From Bradyrhizobium sp. CSA207 (GTDB lineage: Bacteria; Pseudomonadota; Alphaproteobacteria; Rhizobiales; Xanthobacteraceae): DNA of 64,000 bases. A program made the position numbers and the translations under genes. Within the stretch, counting starts at the first letter, position 1. Every line of letters begins with the position of its first letter. The notes beneath the pieces were generated by a model that saw only the letters and a list, made by a program, of their open reading frames with translations, searched no databases and was not told the origin of the DNA. Below are positions 1 through 8,547 of the stretch, one piece after another. The DNA lies in assembly GCF_029051685.1 (NCBI RefSeq), contig NZ_JAACFT010000022.1:92005-156004 (forward strand), given 5' to 3'.

Positions 1-1
1 G

Positions 2-1105
2 AACCTGGCCGCGGGCCTGATCGACAAGCAGGCTTATCGCCGGCAGCGCGGCGTGCTGCTCACGGCGCGTGCGCTGGAATTGGAAACCATGGACCGCGAC
101 GTCGCGCGCGAAAGCGTGATGGAGGCCGTCAAGCTCGCGCCGACGCTGGTGCCGGCTGCGGTGCTTGCCGCGAAATTCGAGAGCGAGGCGCACCAGGTGC
201 GCCGCGCCATGAAGCTGGTCGAGGCGGCCTGGCTCGCCAATCCGCATCCCGACCTTGCCGACGCCTATGCGCATGTGAAGCTCGGCGATGCTGCGCGCCA
301 GCGCCTGCAGCGCGTCGAGACGCTCGCGGCCAAAATCCCCGCTGACAAGCCCGGCTACGTCGAAGGCCAGCTCGCGATCGCGCGTGCCGCGATCGATGCC
401 TCGGAATTCGCCCGCGCGCGCGAGGCGCTCGCGCCTTATGTCAACGATCCGACCCAGCGTGTGGCCCTGCTGATGGCCGAGATCGAGCGTACCGAGCATG
501 GCGATGGCGGCCGCGCCCGCGCCTGGACCTTGCGTGCGGTCCGCGCCCGCCACGATCCGGCCTGGACCGCGGACGGCTATGTCAGCGACCGCTGGCGCCC
601 GGTGTCCCCGGTCACCGGCCGACTCGACGCGTTCCAGTGGCAGACGCCGGTTGCCAGCCTGCCCTCCGACAGAAGTACCATGATCGAGTCCTCAGCCTTC
701 GAGGAAGCGATGCTCGCGGCCCCACCGCCGAAGCGAGTGACGGTCGTGAGCGAGAGCAATGTGGAACCGGTCGCAGCTGCGCCAGCGCCCGCCGAGCAGG
801 ACAATTCACCCCTGAAGGCCAAAGAGGAGACGGTGGTCACCGCCGAGCCGGCCAAACCGGCCGCCGAGCCCGCCGAATCATCGCCGCCCGCGGCAACACC
901 GGTGTTTCGGACCCGTGCCGATCTCGGCAAACCGGCACCCGTGCCGATCCCCGCCGTCATTCCGATCATCCGCGCTCCGGACGATCCCGGCATCGATGAC
1001 GAGGGTCCGAGCGATGAATTTACGGAACAAATCGGCACGCCCAGGGCCCATGCAACGGCCCAGGCCGGCGGCTGGCGGGGATTCTGGTCCCGCTGGGGCG
1101 CGTGA
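2..1105 (+). CDS. hemY: HemY-like heme biosynthesis protein, 3' part (5' end outside the window)
   Basis: The reading frame is open from base 2 and stops with TGA at 1105, giving about 367 residues of the C-terminal part. Internal ATG codons such as 89 are unlikely to be the true start. The region is helical and alanine/arginine-rich, of TPR type (for example LVPAAVLAAKFESEAHQV), followed by the segment DRWRPVSPVTGRLDAFQW and a disordered Pro/Ala/Glu tail from about residue 240. This matches the rhizobial HemY family, an inner-membrane TPR protein encoded after hemC-hemD and a mitofilin-like gene. Its biochemical role in heme synthesis is not well defined. The N-terminal membrane segments lie upstream and cannot be checked. 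Confidence 0.82.
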   Translation, partial: NLAAGLIDKQAYRRQRGVLLTARALELETMDRDVARESVMEAVKLAPTLVPAAVLAAKFESEAHQVRRAMKLVEAAWLANPHPDLADAYAHVKLGDAARQRLQRVETLAAKIPADKPGYVEGQLAIARAAIDASEFARAREALAPYVNDPTQRVALLMAEIERTEHGDGGRARAWTLRAVRARHDPAWTADGYVSDRWRPVSPVTGRLDAFQWQTPVASLPSDRSTMIESSAFEEAMLAAPPPKRVTVVSESNVEPVAAAPAPAEQDNSPLKAKEETVVTAEPAKPAAEPAESSPPAATPVFRTRADLGKPAPVPIPAVIPIIRAPDDPGIDDEGPSDEFTEQIGTPRAHATAQAGGWRGFWSRWGA

Positions 1106-1204
1106 GCCGCATTTCGGGCCCCGCTTGTCCTTGCCAATTCGGGCCGTGCCCGATATCAGGGGCGCGCGTATCGGGGCCGGCATTGCCCAGGCCCGGCAGG
1201 GTTC

Positions 1205-1280
1205 GCCGCAATAGCTCAGTTGGTAGAGCACGTCATTCGTAATGACGGGGTCGGGGGTTCGAATCCCTCTTGCGGCACCA
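1205..1280 (+). tRNA. tRNA-Thr (anticodon CGU)
   Basis: A 76-nt cloverleaf including an encoded CCA. The acceptor arm GCCGCAA pairs with TTGCGGC, the D-loop contains AGCTCAGTTGGTAGAGC, and the anticodon loop TTCGTAA sits between TCAT and ATGA arms, giving CGU. The T arm contains GGGGGTTCGAATCCC. It lies 99 bp after hemY on the same strand. Confidence 0.95.
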
Positions 1281-1385
1281 TTTCCCGAACATTGTCGCGA
1301 ACCGAACGCCGCGACCGTCATCCCTCGACCCAGCTAGGCCAAGTCGATGCCGGAATTGGACCAGGCACAAAACGCTGTGCCTCGG

Positions 1386-1934
1386 TTATGCGGACGCCCT
1401 GGTCGTCTGTCTTGTGGGCAGCGCCTTCGCGAGCTGGTCCGAGGCATAGCCGAACAGGGCTCCGATCACCATCGAGACAATCAGCAAGACCAGCGGGTTG
1501 GCGAAGGAGGGCGAGACCAGGTTCTGCAATGGGCCGGTGGCCGGCGCGGCGGATGGCTGGTGCAGCGAGTACGCTACAAGCGCAGCGTAACCGTAGACGT
1601 TGGCCGGCACCACGGACAGCAGATCGATCGAGGCGACGATCACCAGGAAGAACACAGTGACGCCGACGACGATCGCTGGCCAGACCGATCCTAAACCAGG
1701 GACCGGGACGTTGACGATAATCAACAGAGCGACCCATGCGACCAGCGCACCATAGGCATTGCCGACGATCGTTTTGACGAGTGCATTGGTGTTGGCGCCG
1801 CTGTGGAAGAAGCACCCCCAGCCAATGAAGCCCGCCCACACGAGGACGAAACCGCTCAAGGGCCCAAGTGCGAGAAATGCCCAAATGCCTCCGAGAACGG
1901 CGATACTTAATGAGAGAGCTAACACCTGCGTCAT
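1386..1934 (-). CDS. DUF1097 family integral membrane protein
   Basis: 182 residues starting at ATG 1934, which follows GGGAGG seven bases upstream. The longer ORF to 2027 lacks such a site. The protein is almost wholly hydrophobic with about five to six predicted membrane segments (for example LSLSIAVLGGIWAFLALG at the start and LVLLIVSMVIGALFGY near the end). The motif WAGFIGWGCFFHSGA resembles the conserved core of the DUF1097 family found in enteric bacteria and rhizobia. Function is unknown. It ends in a polar basic tail. It is a single gene, facing away from the next leftward gene. Confidence 0.7.
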   Translation of the reverse strand: MTQVLALSLSIAVLGGIWAFLALGPLSGFVLVWAGFIGWGCFFHSGANTNALVKTIVGNAYGALVAWVALLIIVNVPVPGLGSVWPAIVVGVTVFFLVIVASIDLLSVVPANVYGYAALVAYSLHQPSAAPATGPLQNLVSPSFANPLVLLIVSMVIGALFGYASDQLAKALPTRQTTRASA

Positions 1935-2141
1935 GGCGTACCTCCCATGTGATGTGCGTTTTAGTGGAGCGGAGCGCAGCTGCCGTGCATCGATGCTGTG
2001 CTTTCGCTCCAGTGCAAAATATAGCACGGTCCCGGTGAGCTGTTCGGGAGAATGACAAAGCGGGGCTCCAAATCTTGTCCAGAATGAGCGTCACCCGGCG
2101 ACGACCAGAGATTGTTAGAGCCCGGCTGTGCTCGAATGCGA

Positions 2142-2495
2142 TTAACGGAGCCGGACGCGCCGCGCGGGCGCCTGACCAGGGACCGCCAAGTGCGGAAGCT
2201 GTAGCGTTTCGCGTGACTGGGCAGGCACCATCGCCCAACCTTCGCCGGCATCGACAATGCACGACAGACCGTCAGGCTGCGACAAGAGTATTGTCCAGCT
2301 GCCTGCCGGCGAAACGAATACCTCCACGAGATGGCCTCGGTTGGATAATCCGTGGCCAGCTTTAATCTCGCCGAGGTTGTCCTTGAGGATGGCAATGAAT
2401 TCGGACCGAGAAGCGCAGGGCCCAACGGCGCTGGCCGCGGTCGGTATGAGAGTGACAAGCAGGCTCATGGTCGCCAGGCGAATGTATCGCAACAT
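2142..2495 (-). CDS. Small exported protein of unknown function
   Basis: 117 residues from ATG 2495, preceded by GGAGGACGCC. A signal peptide is clear: MLRYIRLATMSLLVTLIPTA with a probable AXA cleavage at ASA. The mature part has two cysteines (GPCASRSEF and GLSCIVDAG) that could form a disulfide, and the segment VEVFVSPAGSWTILLSQPDG, typical of small periplasmic proteins common in Bradyrhizobium. No enzymatic motif is seen. The basic C-terminal tail (QAPARRVRLR) is unusual for a periplasmic protein. Confidence 0.6.
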   Translation of the reverse strand: MLRYIRLATMSLLVTLIPTAASAVGPCASRSEFIAILKDNLGEIKAGHGLSNRGHLVEVFVSPAGSWTILLSQPDGLSCIVDAGEGWAMVPAQSRETLQLPHLAVPGQAPARRVRLR

Positions 2496-2870
2496 GGCGT
2501 CCTCCTCCTGGGAGGTCATGTACAACCGCTGGAGAACCAGGGATGCTTCCGCACTTCCCTTGGAGGGAAGATGGTGACCAAAGACCACAATATCAAGAGT
2601 AGATGACGATCGAAGGCCACAATATCAAGAGGAGTGGCTTGGCTGGGGTGATGATCGATGTGTGAGCAGCCGTTCGGCCCTCTTCTTGTCAACGTGTGGA
2701 AGCCGTCATTTGGTGACGTTCCCCTGCTCATCGGGCCTGGCTCACTTTTTCGGTATACGAAGACTGTCCGAGGGTGTCATCGCGAACTCACCCCACAAAT
2801 TACGTAGCAATCTCAATTGTATAGGAGTTCGTAATTTTATTCTGAATGGCGCACCAGCGTCCAAATTCAT
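2496..2870. other. Gene-free, relatively AT-rich spacer with short repeats
   Basis: No convincing gene is seen in about 375 bp. Two copies of CCACAATATCAAGAG lie 33 bp apart (about 2585 and 2618). An 8-bp inverted pair AAATTACG (2797) / CGTAATTT (2830) lies inside the most AT-rich stretch. The composition differs from neighbouring genes and may mark a decayed insertion. Confidence 0.4.
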
Positions 2871-2921
2871 CCGATCGTCACCGACAAGCGTCCTGCCCAG
2901 GCAACCGGCTGGCATCCGCCG

Positions 2922-3113
2922 TTGGTTTCGCTTGCCCCGCTTGCTGCGGCGACGACCCCTGCCCCGTCGACGGCAACAACGACGTCCACGTCAACATCAG
3001 CGCCGGCTCCCGCCGCGAACACCACGGCAAAGGCGGACAAGCCGAAGCACAAGCGCACCTCGACCGAGGGCCGCATCATCAGCGAGCTGCACCACCACGG
3101 CATCTACTGGTAA
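2922..3113 (+). CDS. Possible small Thr/Ala/Pro-rich protein or gene remnant
   Basis: 63 residues if translation begins at TTG 2922. The frame is open upstream to a stop at 2832 but has no ATG or GTG. The composition is striking: a Thr/Ser/Pro/Ala-rich stretch (TTPAPSTATTTSTSTSAP) followed by a basic segment and the end TEGRIISELHHHGIYW. That non-random ending suggests real coding sequence now or in the past. The lack of a good start and ribosome-binding site means it may be a remnant cut off at its 5' end by the AT-rich spacer. Function unknown. Confidence 0.35.
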   Translation: MVSLAPLAAATTPAPSTATTTSTSTSAPAPAANTTAKADKPKHKRTSTEGRIISELHHHGIYW

Positions 3114-3135
3114 GCGGCTGCTCTCTCCAAAAGCA

Positions 3136-3162
3136 AATGGCCGGGCAAGAGCCCGGCCATCC
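3136..3162 (-). terminator. Rho-independent terminator of the deacetylase gene
   Basis: Perfect 10-bp stem ATGGCCGGGC / GCCCGGCCAT with an AAGA loop. On the minus strand it is followed by TTGCTTTT, 30 bp after the stop of the deacetylase gene. Confidence 0.7.
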
Positions 3163-3190
3163 GCATATGGGAAACCGATCCAGTCCGCAC

Positions 3191-4234
3191 TTACTGCGAG
3201 ACCGTCTGCACCACGCTCGCGATCGGACGCGCGCTCGAGGTCGGCACCTTCAGATCCTTCAGCAGCGCCTCGTCATATTCCGGCAGCGTCTGGAAGGTCG
3301 TCTTGGCCTTCATCTGCACGATCTTGTAGCCGCCGGCCTTGAGCCGCGCCAGCAGCGTCGGCAGCGCTTCGCCGGTGTGCTTCTGGAAATCGTGCATCAG
3401 GATGATGCCCTTGCCGAGCTTGTCGAGCCTGGTCATCACGGTCTCGACGATCTTCTCCGGCGTGGCGCCCTTCCTGAAATCGAAGGAGTCGATGTCGGTC
3501 GAGAACATCGCCACGTTGCGGGTACCGAAATAGGTCACCATCGCCGGATTGTGCTGAAGCTGCGGGAAGCGGAAGAACGGCGCCGGGTTGGTGCCGAGCG
3601 CGAACCTCACCGCGCTAAAACCCTTCTCGACCTCGTCCTTGACTTGGCTCTCGGTCATCTTCTTGCTGTTCAGGTTGACATGCGACCAGGTGTGGGTGCC
3701 GACCGTGTGGCCCTGGGCCAGCACCTGGCGCAGGATTTCCGGATGGTAGGTCGCGTGCTTGCCGACCGAGAAGAACAGCCCCTTGGTGCATTCATCCGCG
3801 AGCGCCTTCAGCACCGCGGGCGTGTTGACCGGCCACGGACCGTCGTCGAAGGTCAGCACGACCTCCTTGTCGGTGAGGAAATCAAACTGCTTGAAGTGCT
3901 CGAAGCCGAAGCCCGGGCCGCCGGTGGTGTCGATCTCGACCACCCGAGCCACGCCGAGCGCGTTTGGATTGGTGCAGGTCGACTTCTGTTGCACCGGGGC
4001 GGCCGGGGCCGGCGCCGCGGCAAGGACCGTCGGCTTACCCGCCAGCGCTGCGGTGGTCTCGACGTCATCCCTGGTGGCAAGTTTGGCCGGTGCCGGCAGA
4101 GGATCGGCGGCACGGGCGGCCGTTGTCTTGGGGGCGCCCTGTTCGGCGCGCGAGGAATAATAAAACCAACCGCCGGCGGCGATCACGACCGCCGCAACTA
4201 CACTGGCCAGCATCAGGCCCAACGCATTACGCAT
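3191..4234 (-). CDS. Polysaccharide deacetylase (carbohydrate esterase 4, NodB fold), membrane-anchored or exported
   Basis: 347 residues from ATG 4234, preceded by GGAAAGA seven bases upstream; an in-frame ATG at 4249 lacks such a site. One N-terminal membrane segment (LMLASVVAAVVIAAGGWFYY) is followed by an Ala/Pro-rich linker, then a NodB-type catalytic domain. The metal and catalytic motifs are present: TFDDGPWP (motif 1), HTWSHVNLN (motif 2), FFRFPQLQ (motif 3), STDIDSFDF and ILMHDF (motif 5). Such enzymes remove N- or O-acetyl groups from peptidoglycan or exopolysaccharide outside the cytoplasm. The substrate cannot be told from sequence. It is probably a single transcript. Confidence 0.88.
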   Translation of the reverse strand: MRNALGLMLASVVAAVVIAAGGWFYYSSRAEQGAPKTTAARAADPLPAPAKLATRDDVETTAALAGKPTVLAAAPAPAAPVQQKSTCTNPNALGVARVVEIDTTGGPGFGFEHFKQFDFLTDKEVVLTFDDGPWPVNTPAVLKALADECTKGLFFSVGKHATYHPEILRQVLAQGHTVGTHTWSHVNLNSKKMTESQVKDEVEKGFSAVRFALGTNPAPFFRFPQLQHNPAMVTYFGTRNVAMFSTDIDSFDFRKGATPEKIVETVMTRLDKLGKGIILMHDFQKHTGEALPTLLARLKAGGYKIVQMKAKTTFQTLPEYDEALLKDLKVPTSSARPIASVVQTVSQ

Positions 4235-4486
4235 CGCTATTCTTTCCAATTACGCAACCAAACAAGCGGATTTTCCCGCGCGCCCAGCCATTAATGCGAA
4301 GGAACAGTTAACGTGACACCAACACGACAGCGGAAACGGAGGAATTTCAGAGGAGTGCGCCAAAGTGATCGAGGTCACATTTGGGGTGCAGCTTGTGACC
4401 GTCATCACAGTGGAAACTGTTTTGCTGGAGCATCGTAGGTCCCATCAACAACGGGCCCGCTTTGGCGGCGCCAATGGGAGCTTCAA

Positions 4487-4810
4487 ATGACCAAGTCCTT
4501 CACCGACAAGTCCTTCACCGACAAGTCCTTGACCAGCAAGATCCGTGACACCGGCCTGGCCCTCGGCTTCGCCGCCATCGTCTCGATCATCTCGACCAGC
4601 TCGAGCTTCGCCTTCTCGTCCGAAGCGCAGCAGATGTGCACCGGCGACGCCTTCCGGCTCTGCTCGTCGGAAATCCCCAATATCCCGAAGATCACGGCGT
4701 GCATGGTGAAGCATCGTTCGGATCTGAGCGCCGGCTGCCGCGCGGTGATGGATAAGGATCTCGCCAAGGGCGCGTCGCGCAAGGTTGCTGACGCGCAGGA
4801 CAGTCAGTAA
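4487..4810 (+). CDS. Small cysteine-rich exported protein
   Basis: 107 residues with GGGAG upstream of ATG 4487. The N-terminus carries a near-perfect repeat KSFTDKSFTDKSLTSK encoded by 15-bp tandem units, then a hydrophobic signal segment (LALGFAAIVSIISTSSSFAF). The mature part has four cysteines in the pattern MCTGDAFRLC...ITACMVKHRSDLSAGC, shared with the gene at 4982. This pattern is typical of small rhizobial periplasmic proteins of unknown function. Two disulfides are likely. The repeated positively charged leader in front of the signal segment is odd. Confidence 0.72.
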   Translation: MTKSFTDKSFTDKSLTSKIRDTGLALGFAAIVSIISTSSSFAFSSEAQQMCTGDAFRLCSSEIPNIPKITACMVKHRSDLSAGCRAVMDKDLAKGASRKVADAQDSQ

Positions 4811-4981
4811 CAGCGCGCAACGCATTCCTCGTCGCACTATCGAGCTCCCTCGCGATGTGCCCCGGCGTCAAGTCGGGGCCACGCGGCGGCGCAGATGCAA
4901 GCTGTCAATAAAGCCGTTGCGGCTCTGGGATCGTCGCACTAGCTTCGCCCGCACATCTTTCCGGGTAAGAGGCATTGCGCG

Positions 4982-5194
4982 ATGGCCAGATTTTTTTTCA
5001 TTGTTTCGTTGATCCTGTGCGCATCGGGCGCGGCGGCGCAGCAGCCCGGCCACGACGCCTGCGCGCGCGACGTCAGCCGCTTCTGCCGCCCGGTGATGAA
5101 CAATGGCGATCAGGCCGTGCTTGCCTGTCTGAAGCAGAACCGCACGCGGCTGAGCAAGGGTTGCGAAAAGGTGCTGACCGAGCACGGGCAGTGA
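4982..5194 (+). CDS. Small cysteine-rich exported protein, paralogue of the gene at 4487
   Basis: 70 residues: signal peptide MARFFFIVSLILCASGAAA with AXA-type cleavage, then a ~50-residue mature domain ACARDVSRFCRPV...VLACLKQNRTRLSKGC. Cysteine spacing and the flanking pattern C-x-D-x-x-R-x-C ... C-x(3)-x-R-x-x-L-S-x-G-C match the product of 4487, so the two are tandem paralogues separated by 171 bp. The start has a weak purine-rich site. It ends 11 bp before a palindromic repeat. Function unknown. Confidence 0.72.
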   Translation: MARFFFIVSLILCASGAAAQQPGHDACARDVSRFCRPVMNNGDQAVLACLKQNRTRLSKGCEKVLTEHGQ

Positions 5195-5205
5195 GATGGA
5201 GCGTC

Positions 5206-5291
5206 GTAGCCCGGATGGAGCGCAGCGAAATCCGGGGTTCTGTCCCCGCGGCGAGATCGTCCCGGATTATGCTTCGCTCCATCCGGGCTAC
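5206..5291. repeat. Palindromic intergenic repeat, family GTAGCCCGGATGGAG (copy 1)
   Basis: 86 bp with outer arms GTAGCCCGGATGGAGCG and CGCTCCATCCGGGCTAC. A second copy of exactly the same length is at 61830-61915. Confidence 0.85.
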
Positions 5292-5304
5292 GGGCTGAGA
5301 AAAC

Positions 5305-6993
5305 CTACGTACCGCTCCCCGCCGCGGTTGCGACCACCGGCAAAACCTCCGCACTCGCACTGTCCGGAGTCTCTTCCTTCCAGCGCACCGAACCGAATGG
5401 CCGCTCCAGCATGCGGCGGATTCGCACCGGGTCGGGCCCGATGTGGAAATCGATCGCTTGCTGATGCAGCGCGCGTTCGGATTGGGTCGAACGGTTGCGC
5501 TGGCGCAGATAGTCCAGCCAGGTCGGGCAGTGATAGCGCTCGGTCCACAATTCGGGGTCGGCGATGTCGCGCGCGATCGACCAGCCATAGGCGCCGTTGC
5601 GCTGCCTGGAGAGCTGCACATCCTGCATCACATTGTGGAAGGCGCGCGCGTTCTCCTGCGACACGCGATATTCGATCTCGACCACCAAAGGTCCGCTGCG
5701 CGCCGTGAGCGACAGCTTCACTTCCGGGTCGGCCAGCACCTCGGCGTCCTCGTTGCGGGCGCCGACGCGCGGCATCGCCAGCCAGATTCCGAGCAGCGGC
5801 GAGATCAGCATCAACCCGGCGGCAACCAGAAGCGCGACCTCGACGCCGGCATAGTCGGTGAGGTGACCCCAGCCCCACGCGCCGATCGCAATGCCCCCAG
5901 AGATCGAGGCCTGGAATGCTGCGAGCGATCGTCCCGCGACCCAGCGCGGCGCCGAGAGCTGCACGCCGATATTGAACAGCGCGACGGCGGCCATCCAGAC
6001 CGCGCCGGCCAGCACCAGCGCGGCCGCTGTCAGTACGGGTTCTGTGCTCAAGGCAAGCGCGGCCATCGCAAACGCCATCGAGATCGTGCAGGCGCGGATC
6101 GCCGCCTCGCCGCTCATGCGCTTGCGCAGTTCGTGGATGTTGAGCGCGCCGACCACTGCGCCCATGCCGAACGCGCCCAGCATGATGCCGTAGGTCTGCG
6201 CGCCGCCATGCAGCAAATCGCGCGCGACCAGCGGCATCAGCGCCATGATGGCGCCGCCGATCAGGCCCATCACCAGCGTGCGCAACAGCACGATCTTGAT
6301 GGGCGGCGAATTGGTGATGTAGCGCACGCCGGAAACCATGGCGCGGTTGAGCTTTTCCCGCGGCAGGCGCGAAGCTTCGGTGTTGCGCCGCCACAGCAGC
6401 AGCACCACCAATAGCGGCAGATAGAGGATCGCATTGCAGGCAAACGCTGCCACCGCGCCGAGCGCGGCGACGATGACGCCGCCGACCGCGGGACCGAAGC
6501 TGCGCGCGATGTTGTAGCTGATGCCGTTCAGCGCGACGGCCGACGGCAGTGCTTCGGGCGGCACCTGCTCGCTGACCGAGGATTGCCAGGCCGGGCCGAA
6601 CAGCGCGTTACCGCTGCCCACAACGAAGCAGAAAGCAAGCAGCGTTTCCGGGGTGATCAGCTTGAGCCAAGCCAGCAGTGTCAGCGCAGTCGCGCCGGTC
6701 AGCGCGATCATAAGCGAGATCAGGGTGACGATGCGCCGGTCGTACATGTCGGCGATCGCGCCGGCCGGCATCGAGATCAGCATGATCGGCAGCATCAGGG
6801 CGGTCTGCACCAGCGCCACCTTGTCGGCCGAGGCCGCCATCTGCGTCATCGCCCAGGCGGCGCCGACGCCCTGGATCAGCAGGCCGAGATTGGAGAGCAG
6901 GCTGGCAAGCCAGATGCGCCGGAACACGGTGTAGCGCAGCGGCGCGGTAATGCCGTCGGCGGCAATTTTCTGACGGTTCGTCTGCTCGGTCAT
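5305..6993 (-). CDS. MFS transporter (EntS/MFS_3 type) with a C-terminal soluble extension
   Basis: 562 residues; ATG 6993 follows AAGGGGAT. Residues ~20-415 form a 12-segment MFS core with the loop motif GAIADMYDRRIVTL after the second helix, and resemble the enterobactin exporter-like family (PF05977). After the last helix (LLGIWLAMPRVG) comes a ~140-residue soluble part, with a segment VVEIEYRVSQENARAFHNVM that looks like a ferredoxin-like/antibiotic monooxygenase fold, ending in WTERYHCPTWLDYLRQRNRS. Such a tail is known in rhizobial members of this family. The likely role is proton-driven efflux; the substrate is unknown. Confidence 0.82.
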   Translation of the reverse strand: MTEQTNRQKIAADGITAPLRYTVFRRIWLASLLSNLGLLIQGVGAAWAMTQMAASADKVALVQTALMLPIMLISMPAGAIADMYDRRIVTLISLMIALTGATALTLLAWLKLITPETLLAFCFVVGSGNALFGPAWQSSVSEQVPPEALPSAVALNGISYNIARSFGPAVGGVIVAALGAVAAFACNAILYLPLLVVLLLWRRNTEASRLPREKLNRAMVSGVRYITNSPPIKIVLLRTLVMGLIGGAIMALMPLVARDLLHGGAQTYGIMLGAFGMGAVVGALNIHELRKRMSGEAAIRACTISMAFAMAALALSTEPVLTAAALVLAGAVWMAAVALFNIGVQLSAPRWVAGRSLAAFQASISGGIAIGAWGWGHLTDYAGVEVALLVAAGLMLISPLLGIWLAMPRVGARNEDAEVLADPEVKLSLTARSGPLVVEIEYRVSQENARAFHNVMQDVQLSRQRNGAYGWSIARDIADPELWTERYHCPTWLDYLRQRNRSTQSERALHQQAIDFHIGPDPVRIRRMLERPFGSVRWKEETPDSASAEVLPVVATAAGSGT

Positions 6994-7128
6994 ATCCCCT
7001 TCCGGGAAGTCTGGCAGGAATGGCTTCAGGGATTCTGGTATGGTCAGTGATGCCTGCGAAAGTCCTTCGCTGTCCAGTGGTTAGGCCGCTATAAGCGGTG
7101 CAAAGAAATGGTTGCCGGAGAGGAACAT

Positions 7129-8499
7129 ATGAAGCTGTCGCGACGGACGATCCTGCAGGGTGCCGGCACGCTGCCCTTCGCGGTTGCGAGCTTGCGGATG
7201 GAAGCGCTGGCGCAAGCCGCCCCCGCGGCGCAGGGTTCGGAGGTGCCGCCGATCCTGTTCGTTCATGGCAATGGCGACTACGACGCGCTCTGGATGACCA
7301 CCTTGTGGCGGATGGAATCGAACGGCATCGCGCGCGCTCGCATGCTGGCGATCAATTTCACCGATCCCAATGCGCGAAGCGACGACAGCGTCGAGCAGGC
7401 CAACCGGTCCTCGACCGAGGACCAGCGCCGCGAGCTCGCGGCGGCCATCACCGAACTGAAGCGCCGCACGGGTGCGCCTCGCGTGGCGCTGGTCGGTAGC
7501 TCGCGCGGCGGCTACGCGACTCGCAACGTCGTCAGGAATGGCGGTGCGGCAGATGTCAGCCATGCCGTGTTGTGCGGCACACCCAATCACGGCGTTTTTG
7601 CGACCGACGACACGCTCGGCAGCGAGTTCAACGGCCGGGGCGCATTCTTGCGGGGCTTGAACGAGGGTGAGAGCGAGGTGACTCCGGGCGTGGCCTTTCT
7701 CACGTTGCGCAGTGACGGCATGGACAAATACGCGCAACCCGACGGCCGTTTCATCGGGAAGCCCGGCGTGCCGACCGGCGTCACCGCCGAGGGGCCCGAG
7801 CTGAAGGGCGCCACGAATCTCGTGCTCGGCGCGCTCGACCATCGCGAGGTCGCGTTTCATCCCCGTGCCTTCCGCGAGATCTACAAATTCATCGCCGGCC
7901 GCGAGCCTGTGCGCATCGCGATCATGCCGGAGCAGAATGTCAGGCTGAGCGGCCTTGTGACCGGTACGCCGGGCGGTGTGTCGACCAACCGTCCGGTCGC
8001 GGGCGCAACCGTCGATATCTTCCGGGTCGAGCCCGAAACTGGAGAGCGTAAGGGCGGTGCAGTGCACAGCTCAAAGACCGGCGCCGACGGACGTTGGGGG
8101 CCGGCGGAGGTCGATGCCGCCTCGTCGCTCGAATTCGTCCTGACTTCGCCGGATGCGCCGACAACGCATTTTTACCGCTCGCCTTTCCCGCGCTCGTCCG
8201 ACGTCGTGCATCTGCGTGCCGCGCGCCCGCTCGGGCCGGCGGACAAGGATGCGGGTGCGGTCGTGATCATGTCGCGCCCGCGCGGCTATTTCGGCCTGCC
8301 ACGGGACGTGGTGCTATTCGACGGCAGGGAGCCGGCCGACGTCAAGCTGGGCGTGCCCACGGATGCGACAGCAACCCTGCGCCTTTCGGCCGCCGAGGTC
8401 GGGCGTAACGTCGTGGCCCAATTCAACGAAGAACGGATTGTGGCACGCGCGTGGCCTGCCTCCGAGAACAGGATTGCGATTGCCGAGCTGACTTATTAG
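7129..8499 (+). CDS. Exported alpha/beta hydrolase (lipase/esterase-like)
   Basis: 456 residues. The start is taken at ATG 7129, preceded by GGAGAGGAAC; an upstream in-frame ATG at 7108 is possible. The N-terminus KLSRRTILQGAGTLPFAVAS is a Tat-type signal, cut after ALA. The alpha/beta core has the oxyanion region PPILFVHGNGDYDALW and nucleophile elbow VALVGSSRGGYATRN, with Ser in G-S-S-R-G; the His is probably in LDHREVAFHP. A C-terminal ~180-residue part (from about GREPVRIAIMPEQ) looks like beta-rich carboxypeptidase-regulatory-like domains. It is followed 48 bp downstream by a P450 gene on the same strand, so the two may be co-transcribed. Substrate unknown. Confidence 0.8.
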   Translation: MKLSRRTILQGAGTLPFAVASLRMEALAQAAPAAQGSEVPPILFVHGNGDYDALWMTTLWRMESNGIARARMLAINFTDPNARSDDSVEQANRSSTEDQRRELAAAITELKRRTGAPRVALVGSSRGGYATRNVVRNGGAADVSHAVLCGTPNHGVFATDDTLGSEFNGRGAFLRGLNEGESEVTPGVAFLTLRSDGMDKYAQPDGRFIGKPGVPTGVTAEGPELKGATNLVLGALDHREVAFHPRAFREIYKFIAGREPVRIAIMPEQNVRLSGLVTGTPGGVSTNRPVAGATVDIFRVEPETGERKGGAVHSSKTGADGRWGPAEVDAASSLEFVLTSPDAPTTHFYRSPFPRSSDVVHLRAARPLGPADKDAGAVVIMSRPRGYFGLPRDVVLFDGREPADVKLGVPTDATATLRLSAAEVGRNVVAQFNEERIVARAWPASENRIAIAELTY

Positions 8500-8547
8500 C
8501 TGTTGAGCTGCAAGCCTTGACTGCGAAGATATCTGCGGGAGAGAGCC

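Noticed and set aside
5206..5291. Palindromic repeats considered as CRISPR units or IS ends
   Set aside because: They are single palindromes with no regular spacers, no cas genes and no transposase or target-site duplication visible.
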